From Methanothermococcus okinawensis IH1 (GTDB lineage Archaea; AGJL01; Methanococci; Methanococcales; Methanococcaceae), in contig NC_015636.1 in NCBI RefSeq assembly GCF_000179575.2, positions 124,001 to 188,000 of the forward strand: 64,000 nucleotides of DNA, given 5' to 3'. The notes under the pieces were generated by a model, which searched no databases, had not been told where the DNA came from, and saw only the letters and a list, made by a program, of their open reading frames with translations. Of the stretch, positions 37,092 through 46,775 are shown in pieces (the stretch's first letter is position 1; each line of letters starts with the position of its first letter). The position numbers and the translations under genes are program-made.

Positions 37092-40022
37092 TCATTCCAT
37101 ATATATGGCAACCTTGTAGGGTATTGCAAATCTCTTTTTATTTGCTTTATCTTCGCCGTTTATAATAATTTCACATTCAAATTCTTTTTCAAGGAATTCC
37201 TTTGCATCGTTTAATATTGCAACCTCATCAATGATAGGTTTTATTCCAATTTTCATTATCTCATTTATGAATTTTGGAATCTCCTTTCCATACTTCCTAA
37301 ATTCTGGATTTTTCATTATAATAGGCATCATCTGTTTTACATTTTTATCTTTATTTTCAGCCATGATTTTTAAAACCTCATATTTCCAATCGTCCGATGT
37401 GTATAAATATATCTTCTCTGGTTTTATTTTTGCAACACCCATAATGTTTCTTATATCGTCCATTGTTGATTTTATAAACTCTTCTGCTAAATCAAGGGAT
37501 TCATCTATATATTTTTCATCAGCTACTGGAAATGATTCCTTTGAGATATATCCGTCTTTACTTAGGAGCTCCCATATTTCTTCACATAAATGCGGTGTCA
37601 TAGGTGTCAATATCTTTGTCCATATTTCAACGATATATCTTAGTATATGCTTATTATTTCCTCCCCTTCTTTTATACCATCTTAAATCATTCATTAGACC
37701 ATAGAACAGTATTCCTACTTTTCTAAGGTGGAATTTATTATATGATTCATCTGCTATTTTTATGGCATTATGGGTTTTATGTAATAACCATTTATCGATT
37801 GTCGATAATTTACTTACATTTAGTTCATCCAAGTTATTATCATTATTATCATTATTGTTATTATTATCATTATTATTAATATCCTTTACATTAACTGCCA
37901 ATTCATAGAATTTAATTAAATTATCCTTAGCCTTTTCCATATCTTTAAACTTAACATCTGCATCCTGTGGGAGCTCTGCACAGGTGGTAATATAAAACCT
38001 TGCAACATCAGGACCGTATTTTTCGGCAACCTCCATTACTGGAAGAACTGGACCTTTTGATTTTGAAAGTTTTCTGCCTTCTATTGTCACATATCCATTT
38101 ACAACAATGCCCCTTGGCCAAAATTCTTCATCAAACAGAGCTACATGGTTAAATATCATAAATGTTAAGTGGTTGGGCACAAGGTCTTTTGCCGAACATC
38201 TCCAATCCAATGGATAGTAATATAAAAATTCTTTTCTCATTTCTTTTATGAGCTCAGCATTTATATTTGTGTTTTTTGAAACTTCGTTTATATCTCCCTT
38301 TCCAAGGAATACATAGTCAAATAATTCTGGAAGAAGCTGTTCAGGTTTTATATTATTTGTATTTATGGTCTTTGCTATTGTATAATATGCCATATATATG
38401 GTGCTATCTGAAAGGCTCTCAATCATCCAGTTTTTATCGAATGGTAGTTTTGTTCCAAGTCCTTTTTTCCTTGCACATGCCTTATCCTTCATCCAGTCAA
38501 TTTTATTGTGGAAATCCACCCTTACAGATTCTGGAATAAATTTCATCTTATCTACGCATTTATGTGCTTTTTTCTTCCATTCCTCATCCGAGTATGTGAT
38601 AAACCATTGCCCTTTAACTGTTTTTACAACACATTCTGTTCCACATCTACAAACAACAGGTTCTGATAACTCATAAAGAACCTCTGCAATTCCTTTTTTA
38701 ATTAAATCCTTTGTAAGTATGTCTTTTATATCCCTCACAGCAACATCTTTATACTCTCCACAATTTTCATTTAATATACCTTTGTGGAACTCATCCTTAT
38801 AGATTTTGTTTGTGGCTTTTTCCAAATTCTCCTCATCATTTTGGTCTTTTATCCCCATTTTTTCTACAATTTCCTTTGCAGGATATTTTCCATATCCTTC
38901 TATTTTAATAAGAGATATCAATTCATCGTCAGTTAATTCCTTCCCAATACTTTCATAGTAATCTCTTAAAGCAACATAATCATAAGGAGCATGTGCTGGA
39001 ACGCTCATTACACAGCCTGTTCCTATTTCTGTTTCAACAAATGATGCAGGATATATTGGCACTTCCTTATTTGTAATAGGATTTACTACGGTTTTTCCAA
39101 CTAATTCACTGCCTTTTATTTCCTTTATCAACTGCACTTTTTTATCTTGATTTTTAAGCTTTTCAGAAGCTTCTTTGCTGACAATCCATATTCCGTTGTA
39201 TTTTAGAGATATGTCCTCACTGTTGGAATTTTGAACCTCATCATAAACTTTTATTATATAATAGGTTTTTTCAGGGTTAATCCAGGCATTTACTACACCG
39301 AATATTGTTTCAGGCCTAAGGGTAGCCATAGGCATTATACATTCTTCTTCTTTTCCATCTATATCCATTTTCATTTTAAATTTTAAAAGCACATATTCAA
39401 TAAGGGTTGCATCCTCTCCCTTTAATAAATCGTGGTCTTCCACAGGATTATCACATCTTGGACAGTATCTGACGGGGTGGGAACCTTTTTTAATATATCC
39501 TTTTTCCTTCAACTTTAAAAACTGCCATTCTATGAACTTTTTAAATGTTTCATCGTCCGTTTTAAAGTTTCTTCTCCAATCAAGTGCAAATCCCATTTTT
39601 TTAAATGATTCAGTAGCCTTTTTTGAGAAATATTTCACGATATTTTCTGGCGTGTTTAATGTTAATAACTCATCCATAGGTATATTATGTAATGTATTGT
39701 ATGCCCAAATCGTATGTTTATCCTGTTTTTTTATGAGCTCCGCTAATCCCAATATTGGGGTCCCACTTACATGAAATCCAAAAGTCCATAAAACATTTTT
39801 ATTTTTCATTCTTTGGTATCTTGCAACGGTTTCTGGAATTGTAAATGTTCTTAAATGCCCGGCATGTAAAACACCATTTAAATATGGAAATGCCGCAGTT
39901 ATATAAAACTTATTTTCGTTTTTATTTGGTTCTTCTGGATTTCCAGCATCTGCTTCAAATATCCTATCCTTTTCCCATCTTTTTTGCCACTTTTCAGCAA
40001 TTTTAACAAAATCAACTGACAT
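37092..40022 (-). CDS. leuS: Leucyl-tRNA synthetase
   Basis: A 976-residue archaeal-type LeuRS. It has the HIGH motif in AAFPYLNGVLHAGHLRTF, an inserted CP1 editing domain (TLRPETIFGVVNAWIN, the Asp-containing VETEIGTGCVMSVPAHAPYDY), CPRCDN zinc residues, and the KMSKS motif as GRKLSKSKGP. Around residues 715-735 a run of Asn and Asp (coded by AAT/GAT microsatellite at about 37838-37880) is inserted in the linker to the anticodon domain. GAGGTATAGT precedes the ATG. It is divergent from proS. Confidence 0.96.
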   Translation of the reverse strand: MSVDFVKIAEKWQKRWEKDRIFEADAGNPEEPNKNENKFYITAAFPYLNGVLHAGHLRTFTIPETVARYQRMKNKNVLWTFGFHVSGTPILGLAELIKKQDKHTIWAYNTLHNIPMDELLTLNTPENIVKYFSKKATESFKKMGFALDWRRNFKTDDETFKKFIEWQFLKLKEKGYIKKGSHPVRYCPRCDNPVEDHDLLKGEDATLIEYVLLKFKMKMDIDGKEEECIMPMATLRPETIFGVVNAWINPEKTYYIIKVYDEVQNSNSEDISLKYNGIWIVSKEASEKLKNQDKKVQLIKEIKGSELVGKTVVNPITNKEVPIYPASFVETEIGTGCVMSVPAHAPYDYVALRDYYESIGKELTDDELISLIKIEGYGKYPAKEIVEKMGIKDQNDEENLEKATNKIYKDEFHKGILNENCGEYKDVAVRDIKDILTKDLIKKGIAEVLYELSEPVVCRCGTECVVKTVKGQWFITYSDEEWKKKAHKCVDKMKFIPESVRVDFHNKIDWMKDKACARKKGLGTKLPFDKNWMIESLSDSTIYMAYYTIAKTINTNNIKPEQLLPELFDYVFLGKGDINEVSKNTNINAELIKEMRKEFLYYYPLDWRCSAKDLVPNHLTFMIFNHVALFDEEFWPRGIVVNGYVTIEGRKLSKSKGPVLPVMEVAEKYGPDVARFYITTCAELPQDADVKFKDMEKAKDNLIKFYELAVNVKDINNNDNNNNNDNNDNNLDELNVSKLSTIDKWLLHKTHNAIKIADESYNKFHLRKVGILFYGLMNDLRWYKRRGGNNKHILRYIVEIWTKILTPMTPHLCEEIWELLSKDGYISKESFPVADEKYIDESLDLAEEFIKSTMDDIRNIMGVAKIKPEKIYLYTSDDWKYEVLKIMAENKDKNVKQMMPIIMKNPEFRKYGKEIPKFINEIMKIGIKPIIDEVAILNDAKEFLEKEFECEIIINGEDKANKKRFAIPYKVAIYME

Positions 40023-40507
40023 ACTATACCTCTTATTTTATTTTTTTCTTATATCTCCTTTTTTTATATATTTTATTTTTTAAATTTTCTAAATTTTTTA
40101 TTTTTATTTTTTATTTTATTTTTTTCGTTTTATTGAATATCACTGTAAATCTTAATTAAATAATACTGCATCAAATATAATACATCATAAAGCATAATAA
40201 CTGAATTTAATAAATACTTTTTATAACAAATACCGAGTTTATATATAATTTAAAGAATAATAATAGAGCGTTAGGATAGTAACGTTATGGTAATAAAATA
40301 TTATCATAAACTTATTCTTAATAATATGGCAATATATTTAAAAATGATTCATAGAGTATATATTTAAGGCATATTTATAAATAATTTAAAATATTTCTTA
40401 TTATTTTATTATTTATTTTAATTTTATTATTTTAGTAATCTCATTTATAACTGAGTAGAATATAATGAAAATATAAAATATTAATTTATATAAATATGGG
40501 TGAAACA
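40023..40507. other. Divergent intergenic region, leuS / proS, with a possible RNA promoter
   Basis: About 485 bases between two divergent synthetase genes, longer than the usual gap here. It is AT-rich except for a G-containing patch near 40265-40290. The CCGAGTTTATATATAAT promoter-like site at 40232-40249 lies far (about 260 bases) from proS. A small RNA or a long leader is possible; no tRNA-like fold was seen. Confidence 0.45.
40232..40250 (+). promoter_or_regulatory. Strong TATA/BRE-like promoter in the leuS-proS gap
   Basis: ACCGAGTTTATATATAAT matches the strong methanococcal stable-RNA promoter pattern (CCGAAA-like BRE followed by TTTATATA). Transcription would start near 40266 at GAGCGTTAGG. 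A similar CCGAGTTTATAT lies at 56069 in the frc-vhc gap. Confidence 0.45.
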
Positions 40508-41911
40508 GTGGAAAATTTCTCAGAATGGTATGGAAATATACTTGAAAGAGCGGAAATATATGATTTAAGATATCCAATAAAAGGATGTGGTGTTTATCTA
40601 CCTTATGGGTTTAAAATAAGAAAATATGCATTTGAAATAATAAGAAACATGCTTGATGAAACAGGGCATGACGAAGCACTATTTCCTATGCTTATTCCAG
40701 AAGACCTTCTTGCAAAGGAAGGAGAGCATATAAAAGGATTTGAAGATGAGGTCTATTGGGTAACACATGGCGGAAAAACGCCTCTCGATGTAAAACTTGC
40801 TTTAAGACCTACATCTGAAACACCAATTTATTATATGATGAAGTTATGGATAAAGGTGCATACTGACCTTCCAATAAAAGTTTATCAAGTCGTAAATACA
40901 TTTAGATATGAAACAAAGCACACAAGACCCCTCATTAGATTAAGAGAGATTATGACATTTAAGGAAGCTCATACAGCACATGCTACAAAGGAGGATGCTG
41001 AAAATCAGGTGAAGGAAGCAATAAACATATATAAAAATTTCTTTGATGAGCTCGGTATTCCAACAATTATATCAAAAAGACCAGAATGGGATAAATTTCC
41101 AGGTGCAGAATATACCATGGCATTTGATACCATATTCCCAGATGGAAAAACCATGCAAATTGGAACCGTCCATAATTTAGGGCAGAATTTTGCAAAAACC
41201 TTTGAGTTGGAATTCGAAACAGCCGATGGCGGTAAAGATTATGCCTATCAAACATGCTACGGTATATCCGATAGGGTGATTGCTTCAATTATAGCACTTC
41301 ATGGAGATGAAAAAGGGCTTATACTTCCACCAAATGTAGCACCTATTCAAATAGTAATTATACCTCTTTTGTTTAAAGGAAAAGAAGAAATTGCAATGAA
41401 TAAGGCAGAAGAGGTATATAACACCTTAAAAGAAAAAGGATTTAGGGTAAAACTTGATGATAGAGATATAAGACCAGGTAGGAAATTCAATGATTGGGAA
41501 TTAAAAGGAGCCCCTATAAGAATTGAGTTAGGTCCAAGAGATATAGAAAATAAAAAGATTACATTATTCAGAAGAGATACTGGGGAAAAATTCCAAATAA
41601 ATGAAGATGATTTATTAGATGGAATAAACAACACAATGAACTCCATAATGAAAACAATTAAAGAAAAAGCCAATGAAAGAGTAAATTCATTTATCACCAT
41701 AATGGATAATAAAAATAATAAAAATAATAATGATATCGAAGCTCTTATAGACAATGTAAAAGAAATACTTGCGGAGAAGAAGGGGGTGGTTTTAATACCT
41801 TATGATAAAAACTTATACAATGAAGAGTTTGAAGAATCAATAGAAGCCTCTGTTCTTGGAATCACCAAATGCAATGGTAATGAATATATTGCAGTTGCAA
41901 GAACCTATTGA
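40508..41911 (+). CDS. proS: Prolyl-tRNA synthetase
   Basis: A class II, archaeal/eukaryal-type ProRS. Motif 2 and surroundings are clear: [47 protein letters not shown]; motif 3 region [15 protein letters not shown]; anticodon domain [13 protein letters not shown] and [29 protein letters not shown]. The GTG at 40508 (GGGTGA four bases before) gives [19 protein letters not shown], the usual start; the ATG at 40496 overlaps that site. Length 467. An Asn/Lys-rich microsatellite (about 41703-41735) lies in the C-terminal part. Confidence 0.95.
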   Translation: MENFSEWYGNILERAEIYDLRYPIKGCGVYLPYGFKIRKYAFEIIRNMLDETGHDEALFPMLIPEDLLAKEGEHIKGFEDEVYWVTHGGKTPLDVKLALRPTSETPIYYMMKLWIKVHTDLPIKVYQVVNTFRYETKHTRPLIRLREIMTFKEAHTAHATKEDAENQVKEAINIYKNFFDELGIPTIISKRPEWDKFPGAEYTMAFDTIFPDGKTMQIGTVHNLGQNFAKTFELEFETADGGKDYAYQTCYGISDRVIASIIALHGDEKGLILPPNVAPIQIVIIPLLFKGKEEIAMNKAEEVYNTLKEKGFRVKLDDRDIRPGRKFNDWELKGAPIRIELGPRDIENKKITLFRRDTGEKFQINEDDLLDGINNTMNSIMKTIKEKANERVNSFITIMDNKNNKNNNDIEALIDNVKEILAEKKGVVLIPYDKNLYNEEFEESIEASVLGITKCNGNEYIAVARTY

Positions 41912-41961
41912 TTTAATTTATTTTTTATTTTTTATTATTTAAATAGATATAACTAAGAATA

Positions 41962-43148
41962 TTAAAATAAATGACTTAAAAATCCTGGAATAAAATAAAA
42001 AGTTCCTATGGCACTTCCAATGCTGGAAAGTGTGGCAACCATTAAAATCCTTATTATATTGTTATTCATTAATTCCTTTAAACTGTTGGATTTGAATAAT
42101 TCATCAATATCTTCTGTTGATATGCTTCTATATTTTAATTCAACAAGACCTGCCACATAACCTGCTCCAATTACTGGAATAAGGGAGGTAATTGGTGCTG
42201 CAAGGAATGCCGAAATAATTGATGGAATCTTCCCACGAGCAATAATTGCACCAAGTGCCGATAAACTACCATTTATAAGTATCCAATCAATGGTTAATTT
42301 CTTTAAAGCTTCTGGGTTAGAAGATATTGCATAGAATCCATATAATATAATACATAATATTATTGATGATACTATTAATTTAAAATAGTTTTTTCCTTTT
42401 TTACCTCCATCAATTCCTTTAAATCTATATTTAGTTCATTTTTTTCTAATTTTTTTAAATAATTACATATTCCACTTAAATGACCCGCCCCAACAACTGC
42501 CAAGATTTTTTCTTTTCCTTTACTCATTTCAAAGAGATTTTTTGCCATAAATTTATCCCTTTCATCCACAAGAACCTCATATATTGAAGGAGACATTTCT
42601 TTTAACATTTTAATTAAGTCTTCTGCATTATTTACCATTTCATTTAAAGATTTTTCATCCAATTCAACGTTATTATTATCGTCATTAAATAACTCATACA
42701 AAAAATTTAACTTTTCCCTTAAACTCATAGTTTTCAGAGCTCGTTTCAAGGTAATATTTATAGGTCTATCTATCAACGATATTGGTTTATTATATGCCAT
42801 TGCCAAATCAACCGCTTTTTTCATTTCGCTACCTGGTTTTATACCAAATCTCTCCCCAATGTCCTTTTGAAAATTTGCTAAAATTGTATGAATCAAAAAA
42901 AGACCCACATTTCCCTCTTTTATTAATTTCAATACATCAATATTTTTATTGTTAATACTGTTATTGCCATGATGCATATCGTTTGTAATGGCAAAAAACC
43001 TATCTTTATCCAATTCAACCGCTATTACATCAGGGTCTATGTCAATTATAGCGTTCTCAACCTCCATTACACTATTCCCTGAAACATGGGCTGTTCCTAC
43101 TAAGTAAATATCACATTCATTGGTACCATTGTTAATTTTTATATGCAT
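41962..43148 (-). CDS. TraB family protein, two frames joined by a -1 shift
   Basis: The first frame (43148 to 42375, 257 residues) is the TraB catalytic-like domain: IYLVGTAHVSGNSV, VIAVELDKDRFF, ISLIDRPINITLKRA, LVDERDKFMA and AVVGAGHLSGI. It ends abruptly after MEVKKEKTILN. The missing membrane domain continues in the -1 frame: GKNYFKLIVSSIILCIILYG, IDWILINGSLSALGA, SAFLAAPITSLIPVIGAGYVAGLVE and GSAIGTFYFIPG, ending at 41962. The frames meet at A AAA AAG (minus strand 42402-42396), read GT(A AAA AAG), the classical -1 slippery heptamer. Joined length is about 395 residues, normal for the family. It may be a real frameshift mutation, programmed slippage or a missing base. Confidence 0.85.
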
Positions 43149-43614
43149 TATTTCACCAAAATAAAATAATATTAATTATTTAGTTTTAAATTAATATTAT
43201 TTAAATTATTAATTATAATTTTTATGTTTATATATTTGGATATTATTTCTATTTTATTTCATATTATTATAATAAATCAAGTATCTTTAATTTATTTCTA
43301 ATATATACTCTCTATAAATAAAATTATTACAAAAATGAGTATAAAAATTTAAAATTAAAAATAATAAATTAAATTATTATATTATTTTTTATATAGTTAT
43401 ATATATTTATAGCTATATATTTATACATATATTTTTTTGATTAATACTATCATAAAAATCAAATCAAAAAATATATAAAATATTAATCTCATAATAATCA
43501 AAAGTTATATTATAATATATAATAATCACAAAAATTTTCTTATAAGATAAAAAATATAAAATAATATAATAAAATATAAAATAATTAAAAGTAATAAAAT
43601 AAAAAGGCGATAAT
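43149..43614. other. Divergent intergenic region, traB / comA
   Basis: About 465 bases, almost entirely A and T, including nested TATAT-rich palindromic stretches near 43395-43435. No gene, RNA or GC-containing motif stands out. The comA promoter must be here. Confidence 0.5.
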
Positions 43615-44373
43615 ATGAATGCATTTAGTTTTTTAGATATTGAGAGAGAAAAAGGCATTACTATGGTATTGGATAAAGGATTATCCCCCGATTTTATAAA
43701 TGATTACTTAAAAGTTTGTGGAGAGTATATAAACTTTATTAAATTTGGTTGGGGAACTAGTGCAGTTCAAAATAGGGATATTGTAAAAGAAAAGATAAGA
43801 AATTACAAAAGATATGGAATAAAATCATATCCCGGCGGAACCTTATTTGAGGTCTGTTTTTCAAGAGGAATGTTTGACGAATATTTAAATGAATGTAAGG
43901 AGCTCGGTTTTGAAGCTGTGGAAATATCCAATGGTTCTATGGATTTAAGTTTAGAAGATAGAAAAAATGCTATAAAAATGGCAAAAGATGAGGGATTTAT
44001 CGTTTTAACAGAGGTTGGAAAAAAGAACATAGAAAAAGATAAAGAATTAAGCATAATGGATAGAATAAATCTGATAAATGAAGACCTAAAAGTAGGAGCT
44101 GATTATGTAATTATCGAAGGTAGAGAAAGCGGAAAATCCATTGGATTGTTTGATAAGGAAGGAAATGTAAAATTATCAGAATTTGAAACCTTAATTAACA
44201 ATGTCCCAGTTGAAAAAATTATATTTGAAGCTCCAAATAAAAATCAGCAGGTTGAATTCATATTAAAAGTTGGAAATGATGTTAATTTAGGAAATATTGC
44301 ATATAATGAAGTAATTTCATTGGAAACCCTTAGAAGAGGATTAAGGGGAGATACTTTTGGGAAAATACAGTAA
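43615..44373 (+). CDS. comA: Phosphosulfolactate synthase
   Basis: ComA adds sulfite to phosphoenolpyruvate, the first step of coenzyme M synthesis in methanogens. The 252-residue TIM-barrel protein shows GITMVLDKGLSP, INFIKFGWGTSAV, KSYPGGTLFEV, EAVEISNGSMDL, VLTEVGKKN, DYVIIEGRESGKSIG and ETLRRGLRGDTFG, matching the family. GGCGATAAT precedes the ATG. The ATPase/GTPase/Fe-S trio follows 64 bases on in the same direction, probably in one operon. Confidence 0.95.
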   Translation: MNAFSFLDIEREKGITMVLDKGLSPDFINDYLKVCGEYINFIKFGWGTSAVQNRDIVKEKIRNYKRYGIKSYPGGTLFEVCFSRGMFDEYLNECKELGFEAVEISNGSMDLSLEDRKNAIKMAKDEGFIVLTEVGKKNIEKDKELSIMDRINLINEDLKVGADYVIIEGRESGKSIGLFDKEGNVKLSEFETLINNVPVEKIIFEAPNKNQQVEFILKVGNDVNLGNIAYNEVISLETLRRGLRGDTFGKIQ

Positions 44374-44437
44374 AAATAATTAAGATATACCCAATTAATA
44401 AGCCAAATAATTTATAAAAATATAGAAATGTGATAAT

Positions 44438-45217
44438 ATGGATATAAACGAAATTACAATAATAGGTGGATACAACAAATTTGGAGAGGCAGAGGCAGTT
44501 AAAGAATTAACTGTAAAAAAAGGAGAAATATTTGGTGTTGTAGGTCCAACAGGTAGTGGTAAATCTAATTTAATAAGTGATATTGAGCAGTTAGCACAGG
44601 GAGATACTCTTTCAAGAAGAAAAATATTGATAAACGGGGAAGTTCCGCCGGTTGATATGAGAAGAGACCCAAGAAAAAGAAGAATAGCTCAATTATCACA
44701 AAATATGAATTTTTTAGCAGACATGACTGTTGAAGAATTCCTATTGATGCATGCAAAAAGTAGAGGCATAGAAAAAGAAGGAATAGTGGATGAAATAATA
44801 AATTTAGCCAATAAATTGACAGGAGAGCCGATTAAAAAGGAATATAATTTAACCATATTGAGCGGTGGCCAGTCAAGAAGTTTAATGGTTGCAGATGTGG
44901 CTGTTATAAGTGATTCTCCTATCGTGTTAATTGATGAAATAGAAAATGCAGGTATTAAAAAACATGAAGCCTTAGAGCTCTTAGCAGGTTATGGAAAAAT
45001 TGTAATGGTTATTACCCACGACCCAGTTTTAGCACTTATGACAGATAGAAGGGTTGTAATGAAAAACGGAGGAATGACCGAAATTATAGAAACCTCTGAG
45101 GAAGAAAAGGAGGTTTCAAAGAAATTAAATTGTATAGATAATTGGATGTTATCAATGAGAGAAAAAATAAGATATGGCGATAGACTGGCATTGGAAGATA
45201 TAAAATTTACCGTATAA
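44438..45217 (+). CDS. ABC-type ATPase of a comA-linked trio
   Basis: A 259-residue stand-alone ABC ATPase with all motifs: Walker [11 protein letters not shown]-loop region AQLSQNMNF, signature LSGGQSRSL, Walker [12 protein letters not shown] and the switch HDP ([10 protein letters not shown]). No membrane partner is encoded nearby, so it is probably not a transporter. It is followed by a GTPase after 12 bases. Function is unknown; a soluble role in metallocentre assembly or activation is my inference. Confidence 0.82.
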   Translation: MDINEITIIGGYNKFGEAEAVKELTVKKGEIFGVVGPTGSGKSNLISDIEQLAQGDTLSRRKILINGEVPPVDMRRDPRKRRIAQLSQNMNFLADMTVEEFLLMHAKSRGIEKEGIVDEIINLANKLTGEPIKKEYNLTILSGGQSRSLMVADVAVISDSPIVLIDEIENAGIKKHEALELLAGYGKIVMVITHDPVLALMTDRRVVMKNGGMTEIIETSEEEKEVSKKLNCIDNWMLSMREKIRYGDRLALEDIKFTV

Positions 45218-45229
45218 GGTGAGAAATAA

Positions 45230-45970
45230 ATGGATAAAATAGAAAAGAATAATAAAGATATAAAAATAAGTATAGTGGCAGGAACTCCCGGAGCAGGAAA
45301 AACTTCTGTATTAATACATACAATTAAAAATCTTATGAATGCAGGATATAATCCAGCGGTTGTTAAAATTGACTGTCTTTATACAGATGATGACATAAGA
45401 TATGGTAAATTAGGTATTCCCACGCTTATAGGACTTAGTAAAGATATGTGTCCAGACCATTTTGCAATATATAATTTGGAAGAGATGGTTGAATGGGCAA
45501 AAAATCAGGACAAAGATATAGACACACTTATAATTGAAACCGCAGGATTGTGCCATAGATGTGCCCCATATACAAAAAACAGCCTTGGAATCTGTGTGAT
45601 AGATGCAACATCTGGACCAAATACACCGAGAAAGGTAGGCCCATTTTTAACAAGTGCCGATGTTGTAGCAATTACGAAAGGGGATATAATTTCTCAGGCA
45701 GAAAGAGAAGTATTTAGAGAAAGAATTTTGGAAATGAACCCTAATTGTAGAATATATGATGTAAATGGATTAAGTGGACAAGGTTGCGGGGAGATAGCCG
45801 ATGAAATAGCTGAAACAGAACCACTGAATAGCTTAGAAAATGAAGAATTAAGACATAATGCTCCATTATGCATTTGTACCCTTTGTGTTGGAGAAACGAG
45901 AGTTTCAAAGAAATACCACAGAGGGGTATTAAGAAGAATCGATGGATTTACAAAATATACAGGGGAATGA
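45230..45970 (+). CDS. HypB/CooC-like GTPase of the comA-linked trio
   Basis: A 246-residue P-loop protein of the G3E/SIMIBI type: Walker [25 protein letters not shown], then [16 protein letters not shown] with two cysteines after the Walker B-type IIETAG, and an NKxD-like ITKGDI. Near the C-terminus [11 protein letters not shown] offers more thiol ligands. Relatives (HypB, UreG, CooC) insert nickel into enzymes. Many cysteines suggest that this one binds a metal or Fe-S. The next gene starts one base after its stop. Confidence 0.82.
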   Translation: MDKIEKNNKDIKISIVAGTPGAGKTSVLIHTIKNLMNAGYNPAVVKIDCLYTDDDIRYGKLGIPTLIGLSKDMCPDHFAIYNLEEMVEWAKNQDKDIDTLIIETAGLCHRCAPYTKNSLGICVIDATSGPNTPRKVGPFLTSADVVAITKGDIISQAEREVFRERILEMNPNCRIYDVNGLSGQGCGEIADEIAETEPLNSLENEELRHNAPLCICTLCVGETRVSKKYHRGVLRRIDGFTKYTGE

Positions 45971-45971
45971 T

Positions 45972-46649
45972 ATGGGCGTAGATAAATCGGATAAATTAAA
46001 TAAAATAATAAAATTACTTCCAGGATATAATTGCAGAGCATGTGGTTATAAGCGATGCGATATTTTTGCAGAGGAACTTTTAAATGGTAGAACTTCATTG
46101 GATAAATGCCCATTTTTATTTAGAGAAGATTTTAAACAGAACATGATCGAGTTAAAAGAATTATTAAAAGATGTGGAATATAAAGAGGTAAAATCAGAAG
46201 CGGAAGAAGAAGAAAAACTCGTAGGGGTAATTGACGAATATGAAGCAGATTTTCTGTTAGACCCTTTACCTAATGAACATTCATGCAGGGAAACTTTAAT
46301 GATTGCTGATAAAAAGCCTTTAAAAATTGGGGATTATATTCAATATAGGCCGTTGGGATGTCCGATACCGCATTTTGCTAAAATAATTGATGAAAATCAT
46401 GGGTTGTATATAGTCCATATTGAAGGTCCATGCCATAGAATCACAGGAAAGGAAAAAGAATATATAAATGTAGGTATAGCCATGGTCGTGGCATTTGAAG
46501 GAATAGTTATTGGAAAGGTCCCAGAGGTAGGGCATACTGTTAAGTTTATACCAAATCACTGCATGATGCAGAAGGTTCATTCAGGTGTAGTTGTTGAAGT
46601 TGAGGGAAACAGGGCATATATTGAAGGTATTGATTTAAAAGTCTGGTAA
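45972..46649 (+). CDS. Fe-S protein of the comA-linked trio
   Basis: The 225-residue protein starts with a [4Fe-4S] domain: C21, C24, C29 and C46 (LLPGYNCRACGYKRCDIFAEELL). The cysteine spacing (3, 5, 17) is identical to that of CdhE in this window (C18, C21, C26, C43), the domain that reduces corrinoids. The C-terminal half is strand-rich (GDYIQYRPLGCPIPHFAKII, HRITGKEKEYINVG, EVGHTVKFIPNHCMMQKVHSG). The ATG at 45972 sits one base after the GTPase stop, so translation is coupled. A role in reductive activation or metal-centre maturation is inferred. Confidence 0.82.
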   Translation: MGVDKSDKLNKIIKLLPGYNCRACGYKRCDIFAEELLNGRTSLDKCPFLFREDFKQNMIELKELLKDVEYKEVKSEAEEEEKLVGVIDEYEADFLLDPLPNEHSCRETLMIADKKPLKIGDYIQYRPLGCPIPHFAKIIDENHGLYIVHIEGPCHRITGKEKEYINVGIAMVVAFEGIVIGKVPEVGHTVKFIPNHCMMQKVHSGVVVEVEGNRAYIEGIDLKVW

Positions 46650-46775
46650 TTTTGTGATTTTAAATTTCCATTTTAATATTAATATATATTATTTTATTAT
46701 TATTTTCATTTAGATTTTTTAAATTTTACAGTTTTTATGTTTATGTAAATATTCTTAAAATATGTATGATTTAAC

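Noticed and set aside
43380-43440. TATAT-rich palindromes in the traB-comA gap as regulatory sites
   Set aside because: Pure A/T palindromes are expected by chance in this background and no G/C-containing core is present.
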